Assembly (NCBI GenBank): GCA_049975065.1 | Contig: JBNGDN010000025.1 | DNA from: Hydrogenovibrio sp049975065 | GTDB taxonomy: Bacteria > Pseudomonadota > Gammaproteobacteria > Thiomicrospirales > Thiomicrospiraceae | DNA: 23,316 nucleotides | Reading direction: 5' to 3' (one strand) | In this document: positions 14,087 through 21,098 of the stretch, in pieces | Position numbering within the stretch: the first letter of the stretch is position 1 | How the letters are laid out: each line of letters begins with the position of its first letter | Program-made: the position numbers and the translations under genes | The notes under the pieces: generated by a model | The model's database searches: none | Seen by the model: only the letters and a program-made list of their open reading frames with translations | What the model was told of the DNA's origin: nothing

Positions 14087-15769
14087 TCACTTATCCTTCT
14101 GCATCCATTGCTTGATAATGTGTGCCGCCAGCTTCGGATCGGCAGACACTATGGCTTTCACTTTTTCAAGCATTTCTTTGTCTTTATCCGATTGGTCGTC
14201 CGCTTCCTCAGCCTTCTGCTCAACCTCTTCGTTCATCTGCTCCAATGCACGCGAGATTTCATCGGCGTTTTCAAGATCTTCTTCCTCTTCCGGCACATTT
14301 TCAGGGTAATCCAGCTGCACTTCCTGACGTTTGGAAAGATCTTTAAGCATCGGGCGAATCACCCCGAAAATAATAATCAAAACCGCCAGGCCTGCCAAAA
14401 CCTGCTTGACCAGCGTCCAGAACCAAGGCGCTTCCCAGATGGCCGGTTCCGCATAGTCTTCCTGTTTTTCCTGAATAAAGGACGCATTCACAATACTGAG
14501 CGTATCGCCACGCGCTTCATCCAGCCCCACGGCATCACTGACCAACTGACGATAACGCGTGAGCTCATCTTCGGTCAAGGGGGTGCGCTGCGGTTCGCCG
14601 TTTTCACCTAAACTGATTTTATCATCGATGACCACCGCCACCGAAAGACGGCGGATCGCTCCCACGGAATTTTTAATATGACTGACGGTGCGGTCAAGCT
14701 CATAATTTTTAGTGATTTTTTCCTTGGCATTCTGTAGATTCGGATCGTTTCTCGGGTTATACCCTTCTTCCGGCGCGATCCCCGCTCTCGGCGGCTGATT
14801 GGTCAAAGCGCCGGGAATACCCATGGGTCCTTCGTTGCGATTGACTTCAAGCAGCTCCTGTTCGGAGCGAATCGCCGACGGATCGGGTTCATAGTTTTCG
14901 CGCGTTTGCTCCTGCTGGGTAAAGTCCAACTCGGCCGTCACCTGGGCACGCACTTTGTGGGTTCCACCGGCCACGGGCGTGAGCAACTGGATAATCCGCC
15001 GCGACAAGGTATCTTCCACCTGCCGCGTATACCCCAACTGTTTCAGGCTCACATTCATGACCCCACTGTGCGAATCGCCAGTGAGAAGATTGCCCTGCTG
15101 ATCGACCACTGTGACGCCTTTAGGCTTCATATTCGGAATACTGGACGACACCAGATACACAATGGCATCCACCTGCTCTTCACTGAGCGAGCGACCAGAA
15201 TACAGCTGCACCGCCACCGAAGCGGTCGGCTCCTGCTGCTTGCGCACAAACACAGAACGCTTAGGCATCCCCAAAATCACGCGGGCGGACTTGACCGCAT
15301 TGATACTGGACACCGATTTGGCCAGTTCGCCTTCCAAAGCACGCTGATATTGAGCGGTTTCCCGAAATTGAGAAATACCGAAGCCCTGATCCATATCCAA
15401 CAACTGATAACCGGTGGGCGCCTGTTTGGGAAAGCCTTGTGCGGCCAATTTAAGACGAATGGAATAGACCACATCATTCGGCACCAGAACAGCACCCGAA
15501 GCTTCATCCAACTTATACGGCACCTGTTCCTGATCGAGAATCTGAATGACCTCGCTCATGTCCTTGGCATCCATGCTTCCAAACAGCAACGAATAAGTGG
15601 TTGATTGTGACCAGAGAATAATGCCAACCGCCAGCGAAACGCTGGCGGCTAATGCAATCACCAAGCTGACTTGCTTAGCGACTGACAAGGATGTCAGGTT
15701 CTTGAGGAGTGGCGATCCTTCCGACGCTTTTTGCGAACTTGCTCGATCGAGTGTGGGTTGTTCAGCCAT
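14087..15769 (-). CDS. fliF: Flagellar MS-ring protein FliF
   Basis: A 560-residue protein. A transmembrane helix at about 33-53 (QVSLVIALAASVSLAVGIIL) is followed by the YscJ/FliF ring-building domains: LLFGSMDAKDMSEVIQILDQ, IRLKLAAQGFPKQAPTGYQL and SINAVKSARVILGMPKRSVF. A second transmembrane helix lies at about 449-471 (LVKQVLAGLAVLIIIFGVIR). The cytoplasmic acidic C-terminus (DYPENVPEEEEDLENADEIS ... AAHIIKQWMQKDK) is the FliG-binding tail. FliF assembles the MS ring in the inner membrane that seeds the basal body. It starts 60 nt after fliE across a stable hairpin. Confidence 0.97.
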   Translation of the reverse strand: MAEQPTLDRASSQKASEGSPLLKNLTSLSVAKQVSLVIALAASVSLAVGIILWSQSTTYSLLFGSMDAKDMSEVIQILDQEQVPYKLDEASGAVLVPNDVVYSIRLKLAAQGFPKQAPTGYQLLDMDQGFGISQFRETAQYQRALEGELAKSVSSINAVKSARVILGMPKRSVFVRKQQEPTASVAVQLYSGRSLSEEQVDAIVYLVSSSIPNMKPKGVTVVDQQGNLLTGDSHSGVMNVSLKQLGYTRQVEDTLSRRIIQLLTPVAGGTHKVRAQVTAELDFTQQEQTRENYEPDPSAIRSEQELLEVNRNEGPMGIPGALTNQPPRAGIAPEEGYNPRNDPNLQNAKEKITKNYELDRTVSHIKNSVGAIRRLSVAVVIDDKISLGENGEPQRTPLTEDELTRYRQLVSDAVGLDEARGDTLSIVNASFIQEKQEDYAEPAIWEAPWFWTLVKQVLAGLAVLIIIFGVIRPMLKDLSKRQEVQLDYPENVPEEEEDLENADEISRALEQMNEEVEQKAEEADDQSDKDKEMLEKVKAIVSADPKLAAHIIKQWMQKDK

Positions 15770-15795
15770 CGAAGAAATGATCTCTCACTGGAAAA

Positions 15796-15817
15796 CGCCC
15801 TGTTTCAGCGCAGGGCG
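15796..15817 (-). other. Intercistronic hairpin between fliE and fliF
   Basis: CGCCCTG (15796-15802) pairs with CAGGGCG (15811-15817) across an 8-nt loop. In the transcribed (minus) direction the stem is followed by TTTTCC. It could be a partial terminator or an mRNA-stabilising end after the short fliE gene, allowing different FliE and FliF levels. Confidence 0.5.
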
Positions 15818-15829
15818 GTTATCGGGTTG

Positions 15830-16162
15830 TTAAATAGGCATATTTTTGATGTCTTTATAAGCTTCCACCAGCTTATTGCGCACTTGGGTCATTGCCTGAA
15901 AGGACAAGCTGGCTTTTTGTGCTTGCACCATCACTTCGGTCAGATCGACATCTTCGCCTTTTTCAAAAGCGGTTTTCATGGCCGATGACTTGTTTTGCTG
16001 CTCCGCCACCCCGTTAATGGACTTGGACAACAAATCGGCAAATTTCCCCGCCGACTCGGCACCTTTTTCCGGTTCTTTAACCGGCTGCGTCTGGGAAGCC
16101 GCTTCTGCCGCTAAGGAGCGCATTTGCAACATTAAGCTTTGAGTGTCTACGGAATTTGTCAT
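15830..16162 (-). CDS. fliE: Flagellar hook-basal body complex protein FliE
   Basis: A 110-residue protein, the usual FliE size. The C-terminal two thirds carry the FliE signature: FADLLSKSINGVAEQQNKSS, AFEKGEDVDLTEVMVQAQKA, SLSFQAMTQVRNKLVEAYKD and the ending IKNMPI. FliE connects the MS ring to the proximal rod and is an early export substrate. As the first gene of the long fli operon it is preceded by a sigma-54 promoter at 16243-16259. Confidence 0.96.
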   Translation of the reverse strand: MTNSVDTQSLMLQMRSLAAEAASQTQPVKEPEKGAESAGKFADLLSKSINGVAEQQNKSSAMKTAFEKGEDVDLTEVMVQAQKASLSFQAMTQVRNKLVEAYKDIKNMPI

Positions 16163-16242
16163 GATTTGCTTAAAACTCCATTAAATCGCGGTTATGTCAG
16201 CATAACCCGGCGACGATTTTATGATTGAATTATGACATATCC

Positions 16243-16259
16243 AGCAATTGATATGCCAA
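16243..16259 (-). promoter_or_regulatory. Sigma-54 promoter of the fliE operon
   Basis: The minus strand reads TTGGCATATCAATTGCT. It has the invariant GG (-24, 16256-16257) and GC (-12, 16244-16245) exactly 10 nt apart within TGGCAT-N5-TTGCT, essentially consensus. Predicted start is near 16232, about 70 nt before the fliE ATG. In this class FleQ or FleR would be the activator. Confidence 0.85.
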
Positions 16260-16265
16260 AAAAGT

Positions 16266-16356
16266 GTCAAACAAATAACACCCGTGTTTTCAACACGTCA
16301 ATGCTTGGAGTAGGGTCAAGAACGGGTTTTGCGCTCAATCCCCCTCTCAGTGTCAA
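16266..16356. promoter_or_regulatory. Candidate activator-binding region upstream of the fliE sigma-54 promoter
   Basis: Four GTCAA half-sites on the plus strand (16266-16270, 16297-16301, 16315-16319, 16352-16356) and a hairpin/palindrome CGTGTT-TTC-AACACG (16283-16297) lie 10-100 bp upstream of the -24 element, where enhancer-binding proteins bind. GTCAA resembles a half of the FleQ-type site as I recall it. The assignment is inference. No terminator is evident after fleR, so read-through from fleSR into fliE is possible. Confidence 0.35.
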
Positions 16357-16375
16357 TGTATCATGTTTAACCTCA

Positions 16376-17779
16376 TTATAAAACATCCAGCCCTTGTTCT
16401 TTAAAACGTGCCAATTTGTATCGCAAGGTTCTCGGGCTAATGTTCAAAGCTTCCGCGGTCTTCTGCCGATGCCCTTGGTTGGCTTTTAAGGTTTCTAGAA
16501 TAATATGCACTTCCCGCTCTTTTAAATCCGTTGTGCCGGGTTCAAAACTCGATTCAGCGGCCTGATCTTCCGTTTCGGCTGAATCGGCTGAGTGTGACCG
16601 AGACGGTGATCCGACCTCGCCCATCACCGACGCAGGCACGCCCATTGACTTGGAAAAGGATTCATCAAACAAAATATCTTGAAGCTGGATCGTCTCGCCC
16701 GACATCATCACCAAGGCACGCTGAATCACATTATCCAATTCTCGAATATTGCCCGGCCACTGAAACTCAATCAACGCTTTCAACGCCTGAGCCGACAACA
16801 CCGGTTCCACCCGACGACCGCCGCAGTGACGTTGTAACAAACGTTCCGCAATCGCGGCAATGTCTTTCGGGCGCTCACGCAAAGGCGGAATGCGCATTGG
16901 AAAAACATTCAAACGATAAAACAGGTCTTCTCTGAAATCGCCATTGGCAATCGCCTGCTTCATGTCAATATTGGACGCACTGAGCACTCGCACATCCAGC
17001 TTGATCAACTTGGAACTGCCAATCCGCTCCACTTCGCGTTCTTGCAGCACCCGCAACAGCTTGGCCTGCAAGTCGGGTTTCATTTCACCGATTTCATCCA
17101 GAAAGATGGTACCCCCCTGCGCCTGCTCAAACTTACCCGGCATGGATTTCAATGCCCCGGTAAACGCGCCTTTTTCGTAACCAAACAAGGTGGCTTCCAG
17201 CATATTATCGGGGATGGCCGCACAGTTAATCGCCACAAACGGCTGTTTTTTGCGCGGCGAATGGTTGTGAACAAAACGCGCCAACACCTCTTTACCGGTG
17301 CCGCTTTCACCGGTAATCAACACGGACGCTTCACTTTCGGCGACCTTTTGCGCCATCGCTTTCAACTGAATCGTCGCCGCATCGGCTACCACAAAGTCCT
17401 CTTCAGTGGAGGCATCACGGTAAAAATAAGCGCGCGCTTTTTCGACCAGCACATCGGCTTCAAACGGTTTCATAATGTAATCCACCGCACCCGCCTTCAT
17501 GGCATCCACCGCCTGCTCTACCGTGCCATACGCCGTCATCAACACAATCGGCAGATAGGGCTTAATGGCGCGAATTCGTTCCATCAACTCATAACCATTC
17601 AAAGCGCCATCCATGCGAATGTCGCTGAACACCATAGCAATCTCATCATCCAATGCCACCAGCGCTTCTTCTGCTGAACTGACGGCCACCACTTCGAAGT
17701 CATTCAGCTCCAGTGTGTCCACAAGCGCTTCCTGCAATTTCAAGTCATCTTCTACGACCAGTATTTTCGCCAGCGTCAT
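16376..17779 (-). CDS. fleR: Flagellar sigma-54 response regulator FleR (FlrC type)
   Basis: 467 residues in the NtrC layout. The receiver domain (1-120) has acidic Glu10-Asp11-Asp12, phospho-acceptor Asp53 in MVFSDIRMDG, Thr82 in VLMTAYG and Lys104 in YIMKPF. The AAA+ domain (about 140-370) has Walker A TGESGTGKEVLARF, the sigma-54-contact loop GAFTGA, Walker B GGTIFLDEIGEM and FREDLFYRLNVFPMRIPPLR. The Fis-type helix-turn-helix is at the C-terminus (QKTAEALNISPRTLRYKLAR). It is the partner of FleS, whose stop overlaps its start by 4 bp. In Pseudomonas and Vibrio, FleR/FlrC turns on class III basal-body and hook genes. Confidence 0.95.
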   Translation of the reverse strand: MTLAKILVVEDDLKLQEALVDTLELNDFEVVAVSSAEEALVALDDEIAMVFSDIRMDGALNGYELMERIRAIKPYLPIVLMTAYGTVEQAVDAMKAGAVDYIMKPFEADVLVEKARAYFYRDASTEEDFVVADAATIQLKAMAQKVAESEASVLITGESGTGKEVLARFVHNHSPRKKQPFVAINCAAIPDNMLEATLFGYEKGAFTGALKSMPGKFEQAQGGTIFLDEIGEMKPDLQAKLLRVLQEREVERIGSSKLIKLDVRVLSASNIDMKQAIANGDFREDLFYRLNVFPMRIPPLRERPKDIAAIAERLLQRHCGGRRVEPVLSAQALKALIEFQWPGNIRELDNVIQRALVMMSGETIQLQDILFDESFSKSMGVPASVMGEVGSPSRSHSADSAETEDQAAESSFEPGTTDLKEREVHIILETLKANQGHRQKTAEALNISPRTLRYKLARFKEQGLDVL

Positions 17780-18960
17780 GTCACCTCTCCATTTTGCAAC
17801 AGCGGCAACCGCAAACCAAACCGCGCGCCCTGCCCCTTGATTGACTTCACCCAGGCCTCACCGCCATGCGCTTCGGCCACCGCGCGCACCACGGCCAGCC
17901 CTAAGCCAGTGCCTTGTGCTCGGCTTGTAAAAAACGGTTCAAAAATTTTTTCATTCATCTCTTCACTCAACCCAGGCCCATGATCGGCCACGATAATGTC
18001 CACCCGATTACGCTGCGGCTCTTCCAACACAAAAACATCAATTTTGGCCTGTTGCGATACGATGTCAATCGCATTGCCCACCAAGTTTTCCAGTGCCGTG
18101 AGGAGCGCATCCTCATCCCCCAAAACCACCAGGCCTGGTGATTTCTCATGGAACCGAATTTCACTGTTCGATTGATTGACTTTCGGCTCAACCGAATGCT
18201 TTAAAGCCTCCAACAAACCACTGATCGTCACCTTCTGATCTTTCGCCTTACCGCCTTTGGCATATTGCAACATATCCTTCACCAACGCCTCCAAGTGGCG
18301 CAAACTGGTCAAACTTTTATCCACAAATTTATCGCGTTTGTCTTCCGCCAGTTGCGGCGAAGACAGTTGCGAAACATACAATAAAGCCGACGCCAAAGGC
18401 GTTCGTATCTGATGCGCCAGCGAAGCCGCCATTTCGCCCATGGAGCTGAGTCGCTGATGACGGCTTATATGCTGTTGCAAATCGCGCGCCGCCGTCACAT
18501 CCTGAATCAGCAGAATTTTGCCGTTTAAACGCTCGCCGTCTTCTTTCGACAAGCTCAACGGCGATTGCGACAACTGATACACCATTTGATTATGCGTCAT
18601 TAGTTCACCGGCGTCATTGGCCATTAGAAACACATTGCGCACCACCACTTCCCAATTGCGCCCCATGGCATCCGCGCCCAGAATCAACTCCGCCGCGGGG
18701 TTCATGTCAATAATAGCGTCATACTCATCCAGCACAATCACCCCTGCGGGCAGTAGGTTCAGCAGTTGCTCAAGACGCTCACCGACTCGGTGTTTCTCGC
18801 GGTTGCTCTCATCCAGCTTGGCCTGTAGATCTTCGACCTGATTCTGCAGCGACTCATAGGCTAGGGTTAACTGTGACGAGGTTTGATTAAACAACTCAAA
18901 CGCCGCTTCCAGCTCCGCCAAGCGTTTCTGCTCTATCGCCTTTTCTTGAGCCTTATCCAT
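17776..18960 (-). CDS. fleS: Flagellar sensor histidine kinase FleS (FlrB type)
   Basis: 394 residues from the ATG at 18960, which has AAGGA 7 nt upstream; a TTG at 18981 in the same frame lacks such a site. The protein is cytoplasmic with no membrane segment. It has an N-terminal coiled coil (about 10-65), a PAS domain (LLNLLPAGVIVLDEYDAIID, AAELILGADAMGRNW), a HisKA domain with the phospho-accepting His in SLAHQIRTPLASAL (about residue 183), and a HATPase domain with N-box ALENLVGNAIDIV, DHGPGLS and GTGLGLAVVR. It should phosphorylate FleR, encoded immediately downstream with a 4-bp overlap. The signal it senses is unknown. Confidence 0.94.
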   Translation of the reverse strand: MDKAQEKAIEQKRLAELEAAFELFNQTSSQLTLAYESLQNQVEDLQAKLDESNREKHRVGERLEQLLNLLPAGVIVLDEYDAIIDMNPAAELILGADAMGRNWEVVVRNVFLMANDAGELMTHNQMVYQLSQSPLSLSKEDGERLNGKILLIQDVTAARDLQQHISRHQRLSSMGEMAASLAHQIRTPLASALLYVSQLSSPQLAEDKRDKFVDKSLTSLRHLEALVKDMLQYAKGGKAKDQKVTISGLLEALKHSVEPKVNQSNSEIRFHEKSPGLVVLGDEDALLTALENLVGNAIDIVSQQAKIDVFVLEEPQRNRVDIIVADHGPGLSEEMNEKIFEPFFTSRAQGTGLGLAVVRAVAEAHGGEAWVKSIKGQGARFGLRLPLLQNGEVT

Positions 18961-18996
18961 GCGGACATCCTTTCGAGTCAATCAATTTGAAACCAA

Positions 18997-20112
18997 TCAA
19001 TTCAAATTGAATTTGCGTATTTTTTCAACCAAGGTGGTGCGATTGGTTTGCAACAATTTCGCTGCCTGAGAGACGTTGCCGTCGGTTTGCGACAGGGCTT
19101 GTTGAATCAATTGCACTTCCATCTCAACCAAATACGACTTCAAGTCCAGCCCTTCTTCTAAATTCGGCATCATCGCCTTGGGCGCAAAGGTGTCATCCGC
19201 AAGCGCATTGGAATGGGCCGCCGAATCGGCCACCTTAGGCACTTGCGCTTCTGCCAGGCGTGCATCCGAGGTCACCTCATGGTGGGCGGCATCCGCGACA
19301 ATATCCGCTGTCTTCACGCGAATCAGCCCAGCGTCTTCTGGAATGTCCACTTGATACTTGACCGGTAAATCATCAAACGCCACCGTCAAACCCGGAAACA
19401 AAATCGACAATCGCTCCGCCAGATTCCCCAGTTCACGGACGTTACCCGGCCAGCGATAGTGTTGCAACGCAATCATGGCGCGTTCGGACAAACTCGGAAT
19501 ATCCCGTCCGGAGTTGTGAATTTTTCGGAACATAAAATCGAATAAATCCGGAATGTCTTCTGGGCGCTCCCGTAAAGAAGGCATTTCAATCGGAAAAACA
19601 TTTAAACGATAAAAAAGATCTTCTCGAAAGCGCCCTTCAGCAATATTATCCTCTAGGTTCCGATGGGTCGCGGCTATGACACGCACATCGCACTCAAAGC
19701 TTTTGTTGCCGCCCACCCGTTCGTACATTCTTTCCTGAAGCACGCGCAACAGCTTCACCTGCATGGGCAACGGCATATCACCGATTTCATCGAGAAAAAT
19801 CGTGCCCTTCTCCGCCAGCTCGAAACGCCCTTTTCGAGCCGTGATTGCGCCGGTAAAAGCGCCTTTTTCATGACCGAATAACTCTGACTCCAAAAGCTCA
19901 CCGGGAATGGCGCCACAGTTAATGGGAATAAACGATTGGTTGGCACGCGCAGAGACCGAGTGCAAAGCTTGCGCCACCACTTCTTTACCGGTGCCGGACT
20001 CGCCCAGAATCAACACCGTCGCATCGGTATTGGCCACTTGCTGGATTAACTTTTTGACTTGTTGCATGGCCGAACCATCACCGACCAGGGAGGATAAAAG
20101 CGTTTCGTTCAT
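18997..20112 (-). CDS. fleQ: FleQ/FlrA-type flagellar master activator lacking the N-terminal domain
   Basis: 371 residues against roughly 490 for Pseudomonas FleQ. The protein starts right at the AAA+ domain (MNETLLSSLVGDGSAMQQVK); an in-frame TAG directly precedes the ATG, so no N-terminal FleQ/receiver-like domain is encoded here. Walker A GESGTGKE (37-44), GAFTGA (84-89), Walker B GTIFLDEIGDM (103-113) and REDLFYRLNVFPIE (163-176) are intact, so sigma-54 activation is expected. The C-terminal Fis-type helix-turn-helix ends NRTTLVEKIRKFNLN, close to FleQ RTTLVEKMRKYG. By ungapped alignment with recalled FleQ, residues at reported c-di-GMP contacts are changed (Ser7, Gln48, Ala49, Phe193, Lys197). 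It is upstream of fleSR and has its own sigma-70 promoter. Confidence 0.9.
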   Translation of the reverse strand: MNETLLSSLVGDGSAMQQVKKLIQQVANTDATVLILGESGTGKEVVAQALHSVSARANQSFIPINCGAIPGELLESELFGHEKGAFTGAITARKGRFELAEKGTIFLDEIGDMPLPMQVKLLRVLQERMYERVGGNKSFECDVRVIAATHRNLEDNIAEGRFREDLFYRLNVFPIEMPSLRERPEDIPDLFDFMFRKIHNSGRDIPSLSERAMIALQHYRWPGNVRELGNLAERLSILFPGLTVAFDDLPVKYQVDIPEDAGLIRVKTADIVADAAHHEVTSDARLAEAQVPKVADSAAHSNALADDTFAPKAMMPNLEEGLDLKSYLVEMEVQLIQQALSQTDGNVSQAAKLLQTNRTTLVEKIRKFNLN

Positions 20113-20145
20113 CTAGCCGCCATAGAATTTAGACATTTAGATGAC

Positions 20146-20174
20146 TTTATATAAGTTTTTACTTAGGATGTCAA
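20146..20174 (-). promoter_or_regulatory. Strong sigma-70 promoter of fleQ
   Basis: The minus strand has a perfect TTGACA (20169-20174) and TATAAA (20146-20151) with a 17-bp spacer, about 35 nt before the fleQ ATG. This makes fleQ the top-tier, vegetatively transcribed gene of the cascade. A weak possible terminator for fliT, AGGC-ATTTAA-GCCT (20223-20236) with T-rich sequence after it on the minus strand, lies upstream. Confidence 0.8.
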
Positions 20175-20196
20175 AAATTTGGCATCTATTTTGACA
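20169..20196. promoter_or_regulatory. Inverted repeat overlapping the fleQ -35 box, possible operator
   Basis: TGTCAAAAAT (20169-20178) and ATTTTGACA (20188-20196) form a near-perfect inverted repeat with a 9-bp spacer. One arm is the -35 hexamer itself, so a protein bound here would repress fleQ. The arms share GTCAA with the half-sites before fliE, which hints at autoregulation by FleQ; this is inference. Confidence 0.4.
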
Positions 20197-20286
20197 AAAA
20201 AGCCTAAAAGCCGTAAAAGAAAAGGCATTTAAGCCTGTTTGAAAGGGTATGACATAAGGTGAGAGGCGGTTAAAGAGGCCACCCGT

Positions 20287-20568
20287 TTAACGGAGATACT
20301 CCTTAACCGCATTTTTCTGTTTTCGACTGACCGACACGGACGATTCAATTTCCTCCATACGACCCAGCATCAAGCGTTTAATGGCATCCACATCGTCCAG
20401 CAACTGTTGAATGGAAGCCTCTGAGGCTTCCGGCGGCTGCTCCAACAATTGATTGACACGTTCAAACCAAGTCACATGGCGCACAAAAAAAGCATCCCAA
20501 TCCCCTTTTTCGGCCAGATTCAGCAGCATTTTCGATTCATGCAACGCATTCAGCAACACACTGTTCAT
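20287..20568 (-). CDS. fliT: FliT-like flagellar export chaperone
   Basis: A 93-residue, all-helical, acidic protein (MNSVLLNALHESKMLLNLAE, DWDAFFVRHVTWFERVNQLL, ending VSRKQKNAVKEYLR). Conservation with E. coli FliT is low, and the call rests on size, the WxxF/L-rich helical pattern and the position directly after fliS with a 4-bp overlap, in the order fliD-fliS-fliT. FliT proteins hold the cap protein FliD before export. Whether this one also modulates transcription, as in Salmonella, cannot be told. Confidence 0.75.
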   Translation of the reverse strand: MNSVLLNALHESKMLLNLAEKGDWDAFFVRHVTWFERVNQLLEQPPEASEASIQQLLDDVDAIKRLMLGRMEEIESSVSVSRKQKNAVKEYLR

Positions 20569-21008
20569 TTTGCGTTTTTCACCATATCAATCTGCGAGCG
20601 AGACGCCGACTTGAAATTATCAGGAATCATATTCCACGTATCGCGCAATTCGCGCACCAAACCCGCCACCTCATTCAAAATCTCCAAATCGTTTTGCGCA
20701 CTGGCTTTGAATAAACGGCTGTTGATATAGGAATACAAAGCTTCATAATTGGCGGCCACTTCACCGCCGTGCTCCATATCCAGATTGGCACGCAAAGAAC
20801 CGATGATCATCACCACTTTATTCAGCTTGGCGGATTTCAGTTCATAGTCCTTGCGCTCAATCGCCCCTTTAATCAGCGCCAGATTATCCAAAACCCCATC
20901 ATACAGCATGGCCACCAGCTTGTGCGGTGTCGCGTTTTCTAACCCCGTTTGCAGCGATGTTTGCTGATATTGATTCAAAAACTTCTGTTTCATCATCGCG
21001 TTCATCAT
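20565..21008 (-). CDS. fliS: Flagellin export chaperone FliS
   Basis: 147 residues from the ATG at 21008, chosen because AAGGA lies 8 nt upstream. An in-frame ATG at 21053 would add 15 residues without a ribosome-binding site. The FliS pattern is clear: FLNQYQQTSLQTG, ENATPHKLVAMLYDGVLDNL, AKLNKVVMIIGSLRANLDME, GGEVAANYEALYSYINSRLF and EVAGLVRELRDTWNMIP. FliS binds the C-terminus of flagellin in the cytoplasm, preventing polymerisation and delivering it to FlhA. It lies between fliD and fliT, so the three form a filament-cap/chaperone operon. Confidence 0.93.
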   Translation of the reverse strand: MMNAMMKQKFLNQYQQTSLQTGLENATPHKLVAMLYDGVLDNLALIKGAIERKDYELKSAKLNKVVMIIGSLRANLDMEHGGEVAANYEALYSYINSRLFKASAQNDLEILNEVAGLVRELRDTWNMIPDNFKSASRSQIDMVKNAK

Positions 21009-21098
21009 AGCGTTTTTCCTTCCAGAGACGGCCATCACCGTGGCCGCTTTCAAGTTATTAATGCGTTAATCTTGCAGTCACACGTTTAATCGTTCAGA

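Noticed and set aside
14906..15604. Long plus-strand open frame (232 codons) opposite fliF
   Set aside because: It lies wholly antisense to the well-supported fliF, is His/Arg-rich in the manner of shadow frames, and resembles no family.
17042..17677. Plus-strand open frame (211 codons) opposite fleR
   Set aside because: Antisense to conserved receiver and AAA+ coding sequence; composition typical of a reverse-strand shadow.
20180..20196. Plus-strand TTGGCATCTATTTTGAC resembling a sigma-54 promoter
   Set aside because: The -12 element is GA instead of GC and it would transcribe antisense to fliT; better explained as part of the inverted repeat at the fleQ promoter.
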